Of a stretch of DNA of 20,052 nucleotides, positions 13,800 to 20,052 are shown in pieces. A program made the position numbers and the translations under genes. The DNA is from Candidatus Dormiibacterota bacterium. Lineage in GTDB: Bacteria > Chloroflexota > Dormibacteria > Aeolococcales > Aeolococcaceae. Below the pieces are notes generated by a model that did not search any database, was not told the DNA's origin, and worked only from the letters and a program-made list of their open reading frames with translations. The number at the start of each line of letters is the position of its first letter. The first letter of the stretch is position 1. The stretch spans positions 1 to 20,052 of the forward strand of contig JAFALX010000163.1 of NCBI GenBank assembly GCA_019234035.1. The letters run 5' to 3'.

Positions 13800-15908
13800 T
13801 CACCCCACAACCAGGTGAACCGGTGCTCCCGGATAGCCGGCACTGAGCGTCACCGTGTCCGTGCCAGTTGCGTTGGTCAGTCCGTAGCGCAAGGACCAAT
13901 ACCAGTTGTTCGGATTGTTTCCAGGGTTGTAGTTCGCCGGCACGACGATGTACCAGCGGACCCACGTGCCGTTCCACGTTCTCTGATCGGGGTTGTTCGG
14001 CACGTCGTGTGTCGCGCTGCACAGCGCCTGAACTGTGGCTGGGTTGCCCGGCAGGGAGCCCTGGTCGCAGTCGCCGCTGGTGATCCGGTTCTCGAGCAGG
14101 CTCTTCGACGGACCCGTCCAGACAGCGCCCGGGGTCGGGCTGCCGCCGGTCCATCTCGTGCTGGAGGCGAGCGTCGCCACATTGCCGTTGTTGTCCACGA
14201 TGCTCATCAAGTTGGAGCAATTGGGGCTGCCCTGTGGTGACGAGCCATTCGTGCAGCTGACGTCGCCGGGGTCGTAGATATCCACCTCGATCGTCTGGCC
14301 GGCGTACTCGGGCGGCACCGACATCAGGCTGACGTCCATGTTCACCGGGGTGTTCAATTGGCTGGCGACCAGCGGGGTGTAGATGGCCATGTCGTCGATC
14401 GCACCGATGGAGCAGCCCGTGCACAAGCTGCCGTTGGCGCCGACGACCCCTACGGCTAGACCCTTGTGGGCCTTTGATTGCGTGTTGCCGCCGTTCTGGG
14501 GGTCGCCGCCGTCCCACGCGAGTGTGTCGATCCGCAGCCGGAAATACGTCCCGTACGCGGAGGTCGCGGAGGGGAGAGCGCAGCTGCCTCCATTGCCCGA
14601 GCCCGCGGCCTGCTGCACCAATGTGGATGTCTCGGTACTCGCCGGCGACGACGTGGTCGGGAAGCCGCAGACGGGCTGCCACTGCTGGAACAGAGCAGGC
14701 AGCCCGCCGCTGTGGGTGCTGTTGTTGCTCACCTCGCTCCACTTGGGTGGGCTCGCGTTCCAGTTCACGGCGTCGATCGGCTTCACGAGCATCTGGCTGA
14801 TCGGAGCGTCCGAGCGGTGGTCGAAGAGATTGGGCACCGTCAGGAGCGTGTACGACATCGTCGAGTAATACACCTTGTTCGCCGCGGCGCTGTCGTTGCC
14901 GTTCCCATCCACGAATGCCGGCATGCTGTCGCACTCATGGAAGTTGTAGTTGTGATTCGGGGCAGCCGGGCTCTGTTTGGCGCCGAGACAAGGGTCGGTG
15001 CCCGGACCGCCACCGTGCGAGTCCGGCGCGAAGATGGGATTGAAAACCTCGACCGTTCCCTGCTGTCCCGCTGGGATGTAGACGAGGTAGTTGTATCCAC
15101 CGGTGTTCGGCAGCGACGAGCTGATCGGCCAGGCACCGGGCGACGAGCCGCCCTGATCGGTGCCGAGGACCGTGCTGATCGCGTGGTCATCGGGGGTGTA
15201 CCCGTTGAACTGCGCCCAGCAGTTGCTGCTCCCGTCGGCGGCGTAGGGATGCCCCGATCCAGAACAGGTGCCCTCGGAGCTGGGGGAATCGGTGAGCACA
15301 GGCGTGTACGCGTCACCCTCGCTGCGCTGCGTGCCGTACCCCTCAGTGCGGATGAAGTACTTGTTGGTGGCGCCCCCCAGGGCGGTCGAATCGTTGTTGA
15401 GGTCTCCGCCGGACTGGCCGCCCGGGCTGCCCATGAGGATGGGACGAAGATACTCGGCGATCGCGGTGCGACACTCGGTGTGCGTGCCGATTCCAATGAG
15501 CCGTAGAAACGTCGACTGCACCGGCTCGCAGATCTTCGCCGCGAGCAGGTTGTCGGCTGCCGGGTTGGCGCTCGTGCCGCACGGCGCGAGCGTGCTGTGA
15601 CCGCTGTCCACCTGGCATGCGGTGACGGTTACACCGGCTGAGCCGTTGGTGAATCCGTTCTTCACGGCGATCGCCTGCACCTCGTTGTTGGCCGTGCCGC
15701 TCGACCATCCGTCGGGCATGTAGGGCACACCTGCCAGGGCCGATGCGGCCGCGCCCCGGTCCAGCCCCGCTGAGGAGAAATAGGAGATGCCCGCGTCCAG
15801 CGCCAGCCCGACCAGGGCGAAGAGCACCAACGACATGATCGCGAAGATCGACAGCACCTGTCCGCGCTGTGCTCGGGCTGATCGTCTCATCATGGCTGCG
15901 TTCCTCAT
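13800..15908 (-). CDS. TadG-like Flp pilus-assembly/secreted protein, 702 aa
   Basis: The N-terminus has the Tad signature: basic start, then RGQVLSIFAIMSLVLFALVG as a single membrane anchor (about 18-38) followed by LALDAG. The remaining 650 residues are predicted to be outside the cell. They are rich in Gly, Ser, Asn and Thr, with about 16 cysteines and no recognised enzyme motif. TadG-type minor pilins anchor or cap Flp/Tad pili, but most end earlier or carry a VWA domain, which I do not see. A beta-rich segment in the last 250 residues could be an adhesin-like sandwich. The ATG at 15908 overlaps the upstream tadE-like stop (ATGA). Confidence 0.8.
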   Translation of the reverse strand: MRNAAMMRRSARAQRGQVLSIFAIMSLVLFALVGLALDAGISYFSSAGLDRGAAASALAGVPYMPDGWSSGTANNEVQAIAVKNGFTNGSAGVTVTACQVDSGHSTLAPCGTSANPAADNLLAAKICEPVQSTFLRLIGIGTHTECRTAIAEYLRPILMGSPGGQSGGDLNNDSTALGGATNKYFIRTEGYGTQRSEGDAYTPVLTDSPSSEGTCSGSGHPYAADGSSNCWAQFNGYTPDDHAISTVLGTDQGGSSPGAWPISSSLPNTGGYNYLVYIPAGQQGTVEVFNPIFAPDSHGGGPGTDPCLGAKQSPAAPNHNYNFHECDSMPAFVDGNGNDSAAANKVYYSTMSYTLLTVPNLFDHRSDAPISQMLVKPIDAVNWNASPPKWSEVSNNSTHSGGLPALFQQWQPVCGFPTTSSPASTETSTLVQQAAGSGNGGSCALPSATSAYGTYFRLRIDTLAWDGGDPQNGGNTQSKAHKGLAVGVVGANGSLCTGCSIGAIDDMAIYTPLVASQLNTPVNMDVSLMSVPPEYAGQTIEVDIYDPGDVSCTNGSSPQGSPNCSNLMSIVDNNGNVATLASSTRWTGGSPTPGAVWTGPSKSLLENRITSGDCDQGSLPGNPATVQALCSATHDVPNNPDQRTWNGTWVRWYIVVPANYNPGNNPNNWYWSLRYGLTNATGTDTVTLSAGYPGAPVHLVVG

Positions 15909-16483
15909 GAGAAGCTCGGGGACACCGCCACGACCGTGTAGACACCTGCCGTCACATTCAGCTGAAAGAAGGGGGTCGGTGACCGGTATTGGTACTGAAC
16001 GAGGATGCCCACCTGAGCTTCATTGGGATGCCGGGTGGGGCGCAGGTCGAGCGTGTATTGCTTCACCGGAGTTGGGCTCAACGACACCGTGCAATTGGGC
16101 ACCGACGTGAACGTGTAGATGTCGTGCAGATCCGAGGCGCTGTACGATCCGTTCGAGTTCGTCTGCGGCCCGTAGATGATCACGTCGTTGATGGTCACGA
16201 GGTTCGGCATGCCATTCATGATCCGGCACACCTCGCTGACGACCTGACTGTCAACGGGCCACGGATCGGTCGAGCCGCCGAGGTTCAGGGAGGAGCCGTT
16301 GCCGAGCTCCGCGGCAAAGCGGCCTCCCGAGCGCACCGCCGTGGTCGCTGTGTTCTGATCGTCGCTGAGACCACCCACGGCCGAGACGCCCGACAGGAGC
16401 AGCACGAGGACGACGAACACCACGGCCGTCTCGATCACCGCCTGGCCCCGCTGTGAGATGTGCCGTCGTCGCATGGAGATCAT
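15905..16483 (-). CDS. TadE-like pilus-assembly protein (second of cluster)
   Basis: The 192-aa protein starts with a basic segment, then the TadE-type signature QRGQAVIETAVVFVVLVLLL, a single membrane helix at about 18-38, followed by an extracellular domain. TadE proteins are pseudopilin-like minor components of Tad/Flp pili. The ATG at 16483 is chosen because it overlaps the preceding gene's stop as ATGA; the frame continues upstream to 16540 inside that gene. The Glu after the GQ motif (E18) is the conserved residue of this class. Confidence 0.82.
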   Translation of the reverse strand: MISMRRRHISQRGQAVIETAVVFVVLVLLLSGVSAVGGLSDDQNTATTAVRSGGRFAAELGNGSSLNLGGSTDPWPVDSQVVSEVCRIMNGMPNLVTINDVIIYGPQTNSNGSYSASDLHDIYTFTSVPNCTVSLSPTPVKQYTLDLRPTRHPNEAQVGILVQYQYRSPTPFFQLNVTAGVYTVVAVSPSFS

Positions 16484-17070
16484 GGGCTGCGCGGCTCCAC
16501 ACGAAAGTACCGCGTCTGCGTGAACGACTGTCGTGGCCACTTGATGCCGAGGTAATCGAAGTGATACTTCAGCGTCACCCCCATCGTGGTGATCGATGCC
16601 AGGCGGTTGCTCCGAGCGCTTGCCGGCCAGGGACAGGTGTTGAGACAGGTGCCGCTGGCGCTGTACTGGTTGACGCAGGCGACGCCACCGGTGCAGCCGT
16701 TGGTGTCGACGATGATGGTCCCGTCCGGTTGGAGCGTGGGGGTGGTGCAGACACTGGGATTGCTCGGGCTCTGCTGATCACACACGTAGGTCTTGTAGAC
16801 GTCGATCTCGTCCAGTGTCCCGATCCCCGTCGTGCCGATGCCCGCGGAGACGATCGACTGGACCGAGTCGGTATCCGCGCTCGGAGTCGTTCCCTCGTCT
16901 GCGAGCGTGATCATGCCCATCTGCGCGGACTGGCTCGCCGCATTGTTCACGAACATCATCAGACCAAAGTCGATCGCGGCGAACACGAGGAAGAAAAAGA
17001 GCCCGCCGACGATGGCGAACTCCGTGAGGCTCTGGCCGCGGCACACGCGCCGGCAGCGGCGGGCAGGCAT
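16480..17070 (-). CDS. TadE-like pilus-assembly protein (first of cluster)
   Basis: The signature CRGQSLTEFAIVGGLFFFLV followed by FAAIDFGLMMFVNNAA is classic TadE: a Glu after GQSL, then a single membrane helix. The remaining 130 residues are an external domain with several cysteines. The ATG at 17070 gives a short basic N-terminus and 196 aa; the frame is open to 17181, but that part is Arg-rich and unlike a leader. No good Shine-Dalgarno sequence precedes 17070, so the start is moderately sure. It heads the three-gene operon; flp, tadA, tadB and tadC are not in this window. Confidence 0.82.
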   Translation of the reverse strand: MPARRCRRVCRGQSLTEFAIVGGLFFFLVFAAIDFGLMMFVNNAASQSAQMGMITLADEGTTPSADTDSVQSIVSAGIGTTGIGTLDEIDVYKTYVCDQQSPSNPSVCTTPTLQPDGTIIVDTNGCTGGVACVNQYSASGTCLNTCPWPASARSNRLASITTMGVTLKYHFDYLGIKWPRQSFTQTRYFRVEPRSP

Positions 17071-17311
17071 TTGACCATTGTCGCGGCGGCTTGTGGCGGG
17101 CCCGTGACGTCTTGGCGACAGCCGACTCCAGCACGCGGCGCGGTAGTAGCGACGCCCACCCCGCAGGGTGGCGCGGCGCATGGGCGAGGCGCCGCGCCAT
17201 GAAACTCTACCGGTTGGATGACCACACCAGCCGCCGGCTCGGCGGCCGGCGGCCGGCGCGGCGGGCTCAGGCTCTACGGCGGCCGCCCTGACCCGCGGTC
17301 ACAGCCCTCGA

Positions 17312-17321
17312 ACACCGGTGT
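17312..17321. promoter_or_regulatory. Palindromic candidate operator ACACCGGTGT
   Basis: A perfect 10-bp palindrome stands four bases before the -35 element of the Cys-rich gene. Its position suits an activator or repressor site, for example for a metal sensor. Which regulator binds is unknown. Confidence 0.4.
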
Positions 17322-17325
17322 CGGT

Positions 17326-17352
17326 TTGGCAACCCGGAGCCGCTGGTACACT
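17326..17352 (+). promoter_or_regulatory. Sigma-70-type promoter of the Cys-rich gene
   Basis: TTGGCA (17326-17331) and TACACT (17347-17352) are close to the -35 and -10 consensus, with a 15-bp spacer (16 if TTTGGC is used). The predicted start near 17359 leaves a leader of about 75 nt. Confidence 0.5.
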
Positions 17353-17387
17353 AGAGGCACCGCGCATGTAGACGCGACACACAAGGT

Positions 17388-17409
17388 GGCGGCCAAAACA
17401 CAGGCCGTC
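17388..17409 (+). promoter_or_regulatory. Leader hairpin in front of the Cys-rich gene
   Basis: GGCGGCC (17388-17394) pairs with GGCCGTC (17403-17409) over seven positions, one of them G-U, around the loop AAAACACA. It lies in the 5' leader about 10 nt before the Shine-Dalgarno sequence AAGGAG (17420-17425). It could affect message stability or ribosome access. Confidence 0.35.
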
Positions 17410-17434
17410 TTCCGGCATCAAGGAGCATATCCCC

Positions 17435-17659
17435 ATGACACCAGTCGAGATGGCGACCCGACCCGAATCGACCTGTACCTGTGGGTGCTGCGGCGGCGAG
17501 GAGTCGAAGCCGACCGCGACGATGGTGGCCATGGCCGAGCCGCAGCCTGCGCCCCAGCCCGAGCCGCGCACCGGTGGATGCACCTGCGCCGAGGGATCGG
17601 CCGGATGCGCCTGCAGCGGCGGCGCCGACTGCACCTGCGGCAGCGAAGAGGTCGCTTAG
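17435..17659 (+). CDS. Small Cys-rich metallothionein-like protein, 74 aa
   Basis: The protein has ten cysteines in two groups: C14, C16, C18, C19 (CTCGCC), and C49/C51, C58/C60, C66/C68 (three CxC pairs). A Pro/Glu/Ala linker of about 25 residues separates them. It has no Phe, Trp, Tyr, His, Leu or Ile. Clustered CxC motifs, absence of aromatics and two domains with a linker are the features of metallothioneins, which chelate Zn, Cu or Cd. I recognise no exact family, and bacterial SmtA-type proteins contain His and Tyr, so it may be a new type. The start is firm: AAGGAG lies 9 nt before the ATG, and a promoter is visible. Its TAG stop overlaps the TAA of the convergent adenosyltransferase. 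Metal binding is inferred. Confidence 0.75.
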   Translation: MTPVEMATRPESTCTCGCCGGEESKPTATMVAMAEPQPAPQPEPRTGGCTCAEGSAGCACSGGADCTCGSEEVA

Positions 17660-18213
17660 TGGCGGCGCTGGCTTCCTGAGGGAGTCGTCGAGCCCTGCTC
17701 GGCCTGGCGGGCGAGCATGAACAGCAGGTCGCTGCAGCGGTTGAGGTAGCGGAGCACCTCGCGGTTCTCCAGCTCGCCGGCGCGCTGCAACGAGACGGCG
17801 CGGCGCTCGGCACGGCGCACGAAGGTGCGCGCGAGGTCCAGCGCCGCTCCCGGCGGTGAGCCGCCGGGGATCACGAAGCCCTCGGGCAGCGGGACCTGGG
17901 CCTCGAGCTCGATCACCCACGTGTGCAGCGCCTCGACCATCTGCGGCGTCACCACGTTGAAGTGCTTCTCGAGCTCCACGCGGTGGCCGGGGCCGGTCGC
18001 GAGCTCGGCGCCGACGACGAAGAGCTCGCGCTGCAGCTCGAGCACGCGCTGCGCCCACGCAGCGTCGGGCGCCAGCGACCGCGCCAGGCCCAGCGCCGAG
18101 ATCGCCTCGTCGAGCGAGCCGTACGCCTCGGTGTGCAGGTCGTCCTTGCTGACGCGACCGCCGTACAGCAGCCCCGTCTCCCCCGCGTCACCCGTCTTGG
18201 TGACGATGCTCAC
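17656..18213 (-). CDS. PduO-type cob(I)yrinic acid a,c-diamide / cobalamin adenosyltransferase
   Basis: It transfers the adenosyl group of ATP to reduced cobalamin to make coenzyme B12. The 185 aa open with IVTKTGDAGETGLLYGGRVS, the ATP-binding signature, followed by TEAYGSLDEAISALG. The C-terminal half carries FVIPGG, TFVRRAERRAVSL and the YLNRCSDLLFMLAR helix, all typical of the PduO/MMAB fold rather than CobA/BtuR. GTG 18213 is used because it overlaps the trxB stop as GTGA and matches the family N-terminus; the frame extends upstream without similarity. Its presence implies B12-dependent enzymes elsewhere in the genome. Confidence 0.93.
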   Translation of the reverse strand: MSIVTKTGDAGETGLLYGGRVSKDDLHTEAYGSLDEAISALGLARSLAPDAAWAQRVLELQRELFVVGAELATGPGHRVELEKHFNVVTPQMVEALHTWVIELEAQVPLPEGFVIPGGSPPGAALDLARTFVRRAERRAVSLQRAGELENREVLRYLNRCSDLLFMLARQAEQGSTTPSGSQRRH

Positions 18214-19199
18214 TCGCGGTCCTCGACGACGTCCTCGACCAGGTCCGCATCCCCCTCGATGCGGCCGCGCTTCCACTCCTCCACCCACTTCGCGGCCGCG
18301 ATCGTCGCAGTCGTCGCGTCGCCCACCGCGGTGCTGATCTGCCGCGTCAGCTGGCTGCGCACGTCACCCGCGGCGAAGATGCCGGGGACGCTGGTCATCA
18401 TCGTCATGGGGTGGGTGAGGTAGTAGCCCGCCTCGTCGTGGTCGATGTGCACGTCGACGAGCCCGGTGTTGGGCAGGAAGCCGACGAAGATGAAGACACC
18501 ACCGACATCAACTGTGCCCTTCTCGCCGGTCTGCACGTTGCGCACGCTCACGCTCTTGACGAGGTCGTCGCCGTCGATGGAGTCGACGACGTTGTCGAGG
18601 AGGAACTCGATCTTCGGGTTGTGGCGCGCCTCGTCGACCAGCAGCCCCTGGGCGCGGAAGTGCTCGCGGCGGTGGATGATCGTCACCTTGCTCGCGTAGC
18701 GCGTGAGGAAGATTCCCTCCTCGACGGCGGCGTCGCCGCCGCCGACGACCGCGAGCTCCGCGTCGCGGAAGAAGGCGCCGTCGCACACCGCGCAGTACGA
18801 CACGCCGCGGCCGGCGAGCTCGACCTCGCCGGGCACCTCGAGCTTGCGCGGGTTGCCGCCGGCGGTGAGGATCACCGCGGGCGCCACGATGTCGCCGACG
18901 GAGGTGCGCACCGTCTTGAGCCCGTCGTCGTGCACGAGGATTTGCTCGACCTCCGCGGACACCAGCTCGGTGCCGAACCCGGTGGCCTGGTCCATCATCA
19001 CCTGCGCGAGGTCGACGCCCAATATCGACTTGACGCCCGGGTAGTCCTCGATCAGCTCGGTGTTGAGCAGCTGGCCGCCCGGAGCCTTCGACTCCAGCAG
19101 GACAGCGTGCTCCATGTTGCGGCCGGCGTACAGCGCGGCGGTGAGGCCCGCCGGGCCCGCACCCACGATCACGATGTCGAAGCGTCTTGCGTCTGCCAT
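18210..19199 (-). CDS. trxB: Thioredoxin reductase (NADPH)
   Basis: This flavoprotein passes electrons from NADPH to thioredoxin. The 329 aa show the FAD-binding IVGAGPAGLTAALYAGR near the start, the redox-active CAVC (C136, C139) in SYCAVCDGAFF, the NADPH site VVGGGDAAVEEG with HRREHFRA, and the C-terminal FAD motif GIFAAGDVRSQLTRQ. ATG 19199 has AGGAGAAGGA just upstream and gives the normal N-terminus, although the frame is open to 19229. It lies 41 bp after the protease gene and overlaps the adenosyltransferase start, so the three may be co-transcribed. The partner thioredoxin is not in the window. Confidence 0.95.
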   Translation of the reverse strand: MADARRFDIVIVGAGPAGLTAALYAGRNMEHAVLLESKAPGGQLLNTELIEDYPGVKSILGVDLAQVMMDQATGFGTELVSAEVEQILVHDDGLKTVRTSVGDIVAPAVILTAGGNPRKLEVPGEVELAGRGVSYCAVCDGAFFRDAELAVVGGGDAAVEEGIFLTRYASKVTIIHRREHFRAQGLLVDEARHNPKIEFLLDNVVDSIDGDDLVKSVSVRNVQTGEKGTVDVGGVFIFVGFLPNTGLVDVHIDHDEAGYYLTHPMTMMTSVPGIFAAGDVRSQLTRQISTAVGDATTATIAAAKWVEEWKRGRIEGDADLVEDVVEDRE

Positions 19200-19240
19200 G
19201 CGATGTCCTTCTCCTGAATCTATACCCAAGTGTCAGCCGC

Positions 19241-20041
19241 TCAGCCGCCCGCCGCGTACTGCCTCAGCTCGGCGAGGACCCGCGTTATGGGAATCGCAAA
19301 CGATTCCGGCAGGTCCGGGCTGGCAAGGGTGAGTATCCCCACAACCTGACCCGCTGCGTCGAGCACGGGGCCACCGCTGTTCCCCTGGTAGACCCGCGCA
19401 CCGGTGAGCGTGAGCATGTCGTGATAGACGCTCGGCATGCCCGCGCCCGCCGGCACCTCGCCGGGCTGGAGTGGCACGTCCTGCCCCCGCTTCGAGAGCG
19501 AGGCGACCGTGAGGTCGTCGTGGCCGGTCGCCCGGCTCGAGGCGCAGTCGACGACCGGGTCGGGCAGCTCGGGAAGCGCCGCCGTTCGCAGCGGCAGCGC
19601 CGGTGCGTCGAACCCCCCGGCCACCCGCAGCTCGGCGATGTCGTTCGCGGCGTCGGACCCGAGCACGGTCGCCACCATCGTGTGGGCCGAGCGGTCGGTG
19701 ACGCGCACCGTCAGCGACCCGGCCACCACGTGCGCGTTGGTGACGAAGTCGCCCTTGTCGTCGAAGAGCCACGCTGTGCCGAGGGCCTCCTGGTTGATGC
19801 GGTCGCTCTCGACCGTCACCACCCGGTTGAGGGCCAGACGGCCCACGTCCGCCAACGAGACCGGCGAGGGGCTCGGAGCCGGGGCAGCCGGTGGGGTGGC
19901 CGGCTGCACGCTGCGGGCGTCGATCGAGGCGAAATGTGACGCGACCGGAAACGCGATCGTCGCCGTCGCCGCGACGACCGCCACAGCGACGAGCGAGCGG
20001 GTCAGCGCGGTGCGACGGAACGGTGAGACGTCAGGCAGCAT
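19241..20041 (-). CDS. Membrane-anchored trypsin-like serine protease without PDZ domain
   Basis: The 266-aa protein has a basic N-terminus, one hydrophobic helix at about 15-34 (anchor or uncleaved signal), a Pro/Ser/Ala linker (46-61) and a chymotrypsin-fold domain. The triad is visible: H104 in VTNAHVV, D134 in ANDIAEL and S222 in YQGNSGGPVLD. Compared with HtrA/DegP it lacks any PDZ domain. The protease should act outside the membrane in quality control or stress response. The ATG at 20041 is 11 bases from the window edge and the frame remains open beyond it, so a longer protein cannot be excluded. It is probably transcribed with trxB. Confidence 0.85.
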   Translation of the reverse strand: MLPDVSPFRRTALTRSLVAVAVVAATATIAFPVASHFASIDARSVQPATPPAAPAPSPSPVSLADVGRLALNRVVTVESDRINQEALGTAWLFDDKGDFVTNAHVVAGSLTVRVTDRSAHTMVATVLGSDAANDIAELRVAGGFDAPALPLRTAALPELPDPVVDCASSRATGHDDLTVASLSKRGQDVPLQPGEVPAGAGMPSVYHDMLTLTGARVYQGNSGGPVLDAAGQVVGILTLASPDLPESFAIPITRVLAELRQYAAGG

Positions 20042-20052
20042 CGCGGCATTCT

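Larger units (their letters stand above)
17071..17434. other. Divergent intergenic region between the tadE operon and the Cys-rich gene
   Basis: These 364 bp hold the upstream region of the tadE-like operon (no clear promoter found) and the promoter, candidate operator and leader hairpin of the Cys-rich gene. A very GC-rich patch at 17231-17252 forms an 8-bp inverted repeat (CCGCCGGC with GCCGGCGG). A 30-codon, Arg-rich frame from the ATG at 17200 exists, but I do not call it a gene. Confidence 0.5.

Noticed and set aside
17231..17252. GC-rich inverted repeat as a terminator
   Set aside because: It lies between divergent genes where no transcript should end, and it has no U-tract.
17200..17291. 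A 30-codon Arg-rich frame (MKLYRLDDHTS...)
   Set aside because: No RBS, composition dominated by GC-rich repeats, and no context supporting a peptide.

Overview
This is a GC-rich, gene-dense bacterial chromosome segment. An actinomycete-like or related soil lineage fits best (for example Actinomycetota or Dormibacterota). The reasons are high GC by eye, many GTG starts, nine ATGA/GTGA 4-nt gene overlaps, a PucR regulator with an RsbRD-type N-terminus, a VapBC45-like toxin-antitoxin pair and a GAAC-N4-GTTC LexA-type box. The lineage is inferred; there is no rRNA or marker gene to prove it. I see no tRNA, rRNA, CRISPR array or insertion sequence.

Layout. (1) 1-3230 is an accessory-looking left flank: an unrecognised 203-aa protein, a convergent 100-aa zinc-ribbon-like protein, a possible three-helix membrane protein, and a VapC45-like toxin with its DUF433/MerR-type antitoxin, headed by a near-perfect SOS box. 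(2) 3231-11590, all on the minus strand, reads acylphosphatase, class I aminotransferase, trpE, trpG, trpC, trpF, trpB, trpA, aroA. It converts chorismate to tryptophan except for the trpD step, which is absent, and ends with the EPSP synthase that makes the chorismate precursor. Most junctions are 4-nt overlaps; the exceptions are 45 bp before trpE and 62 bp between trpE and trpG, where there are hairpins. (3) 11662-13760 holds a ferritin-like di-iron protein of acyl-ACP-desaturase type, divergent from a PucR-family regulator. (4) 13800-17070, minus strand, is a three-gene TadE/TadE/TadG-like operon. (5) 17435-17659, plus strand, is a small Cys-rich, aromatic-free, metallothionein-like protein with its own promoter, a palindromic candidate operator and a strong RBS. 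(6) 17656-20041, minus strand, holds a membrane-anchored trypsin-like protease, thioredoxin reductase and a PduO-type cobalamin adenosyltransferase.

The observations most worth a second look are the SOS box over the toxin-antitoxin operon (whose antitoxin seems to lack a normal start codon), the two-cluster metallothionein-like protein, and a 14-bp perfect hairpin inside the atypical N-terminal extension of trpG. Composition statements are by eye; nothing was computed against a database.
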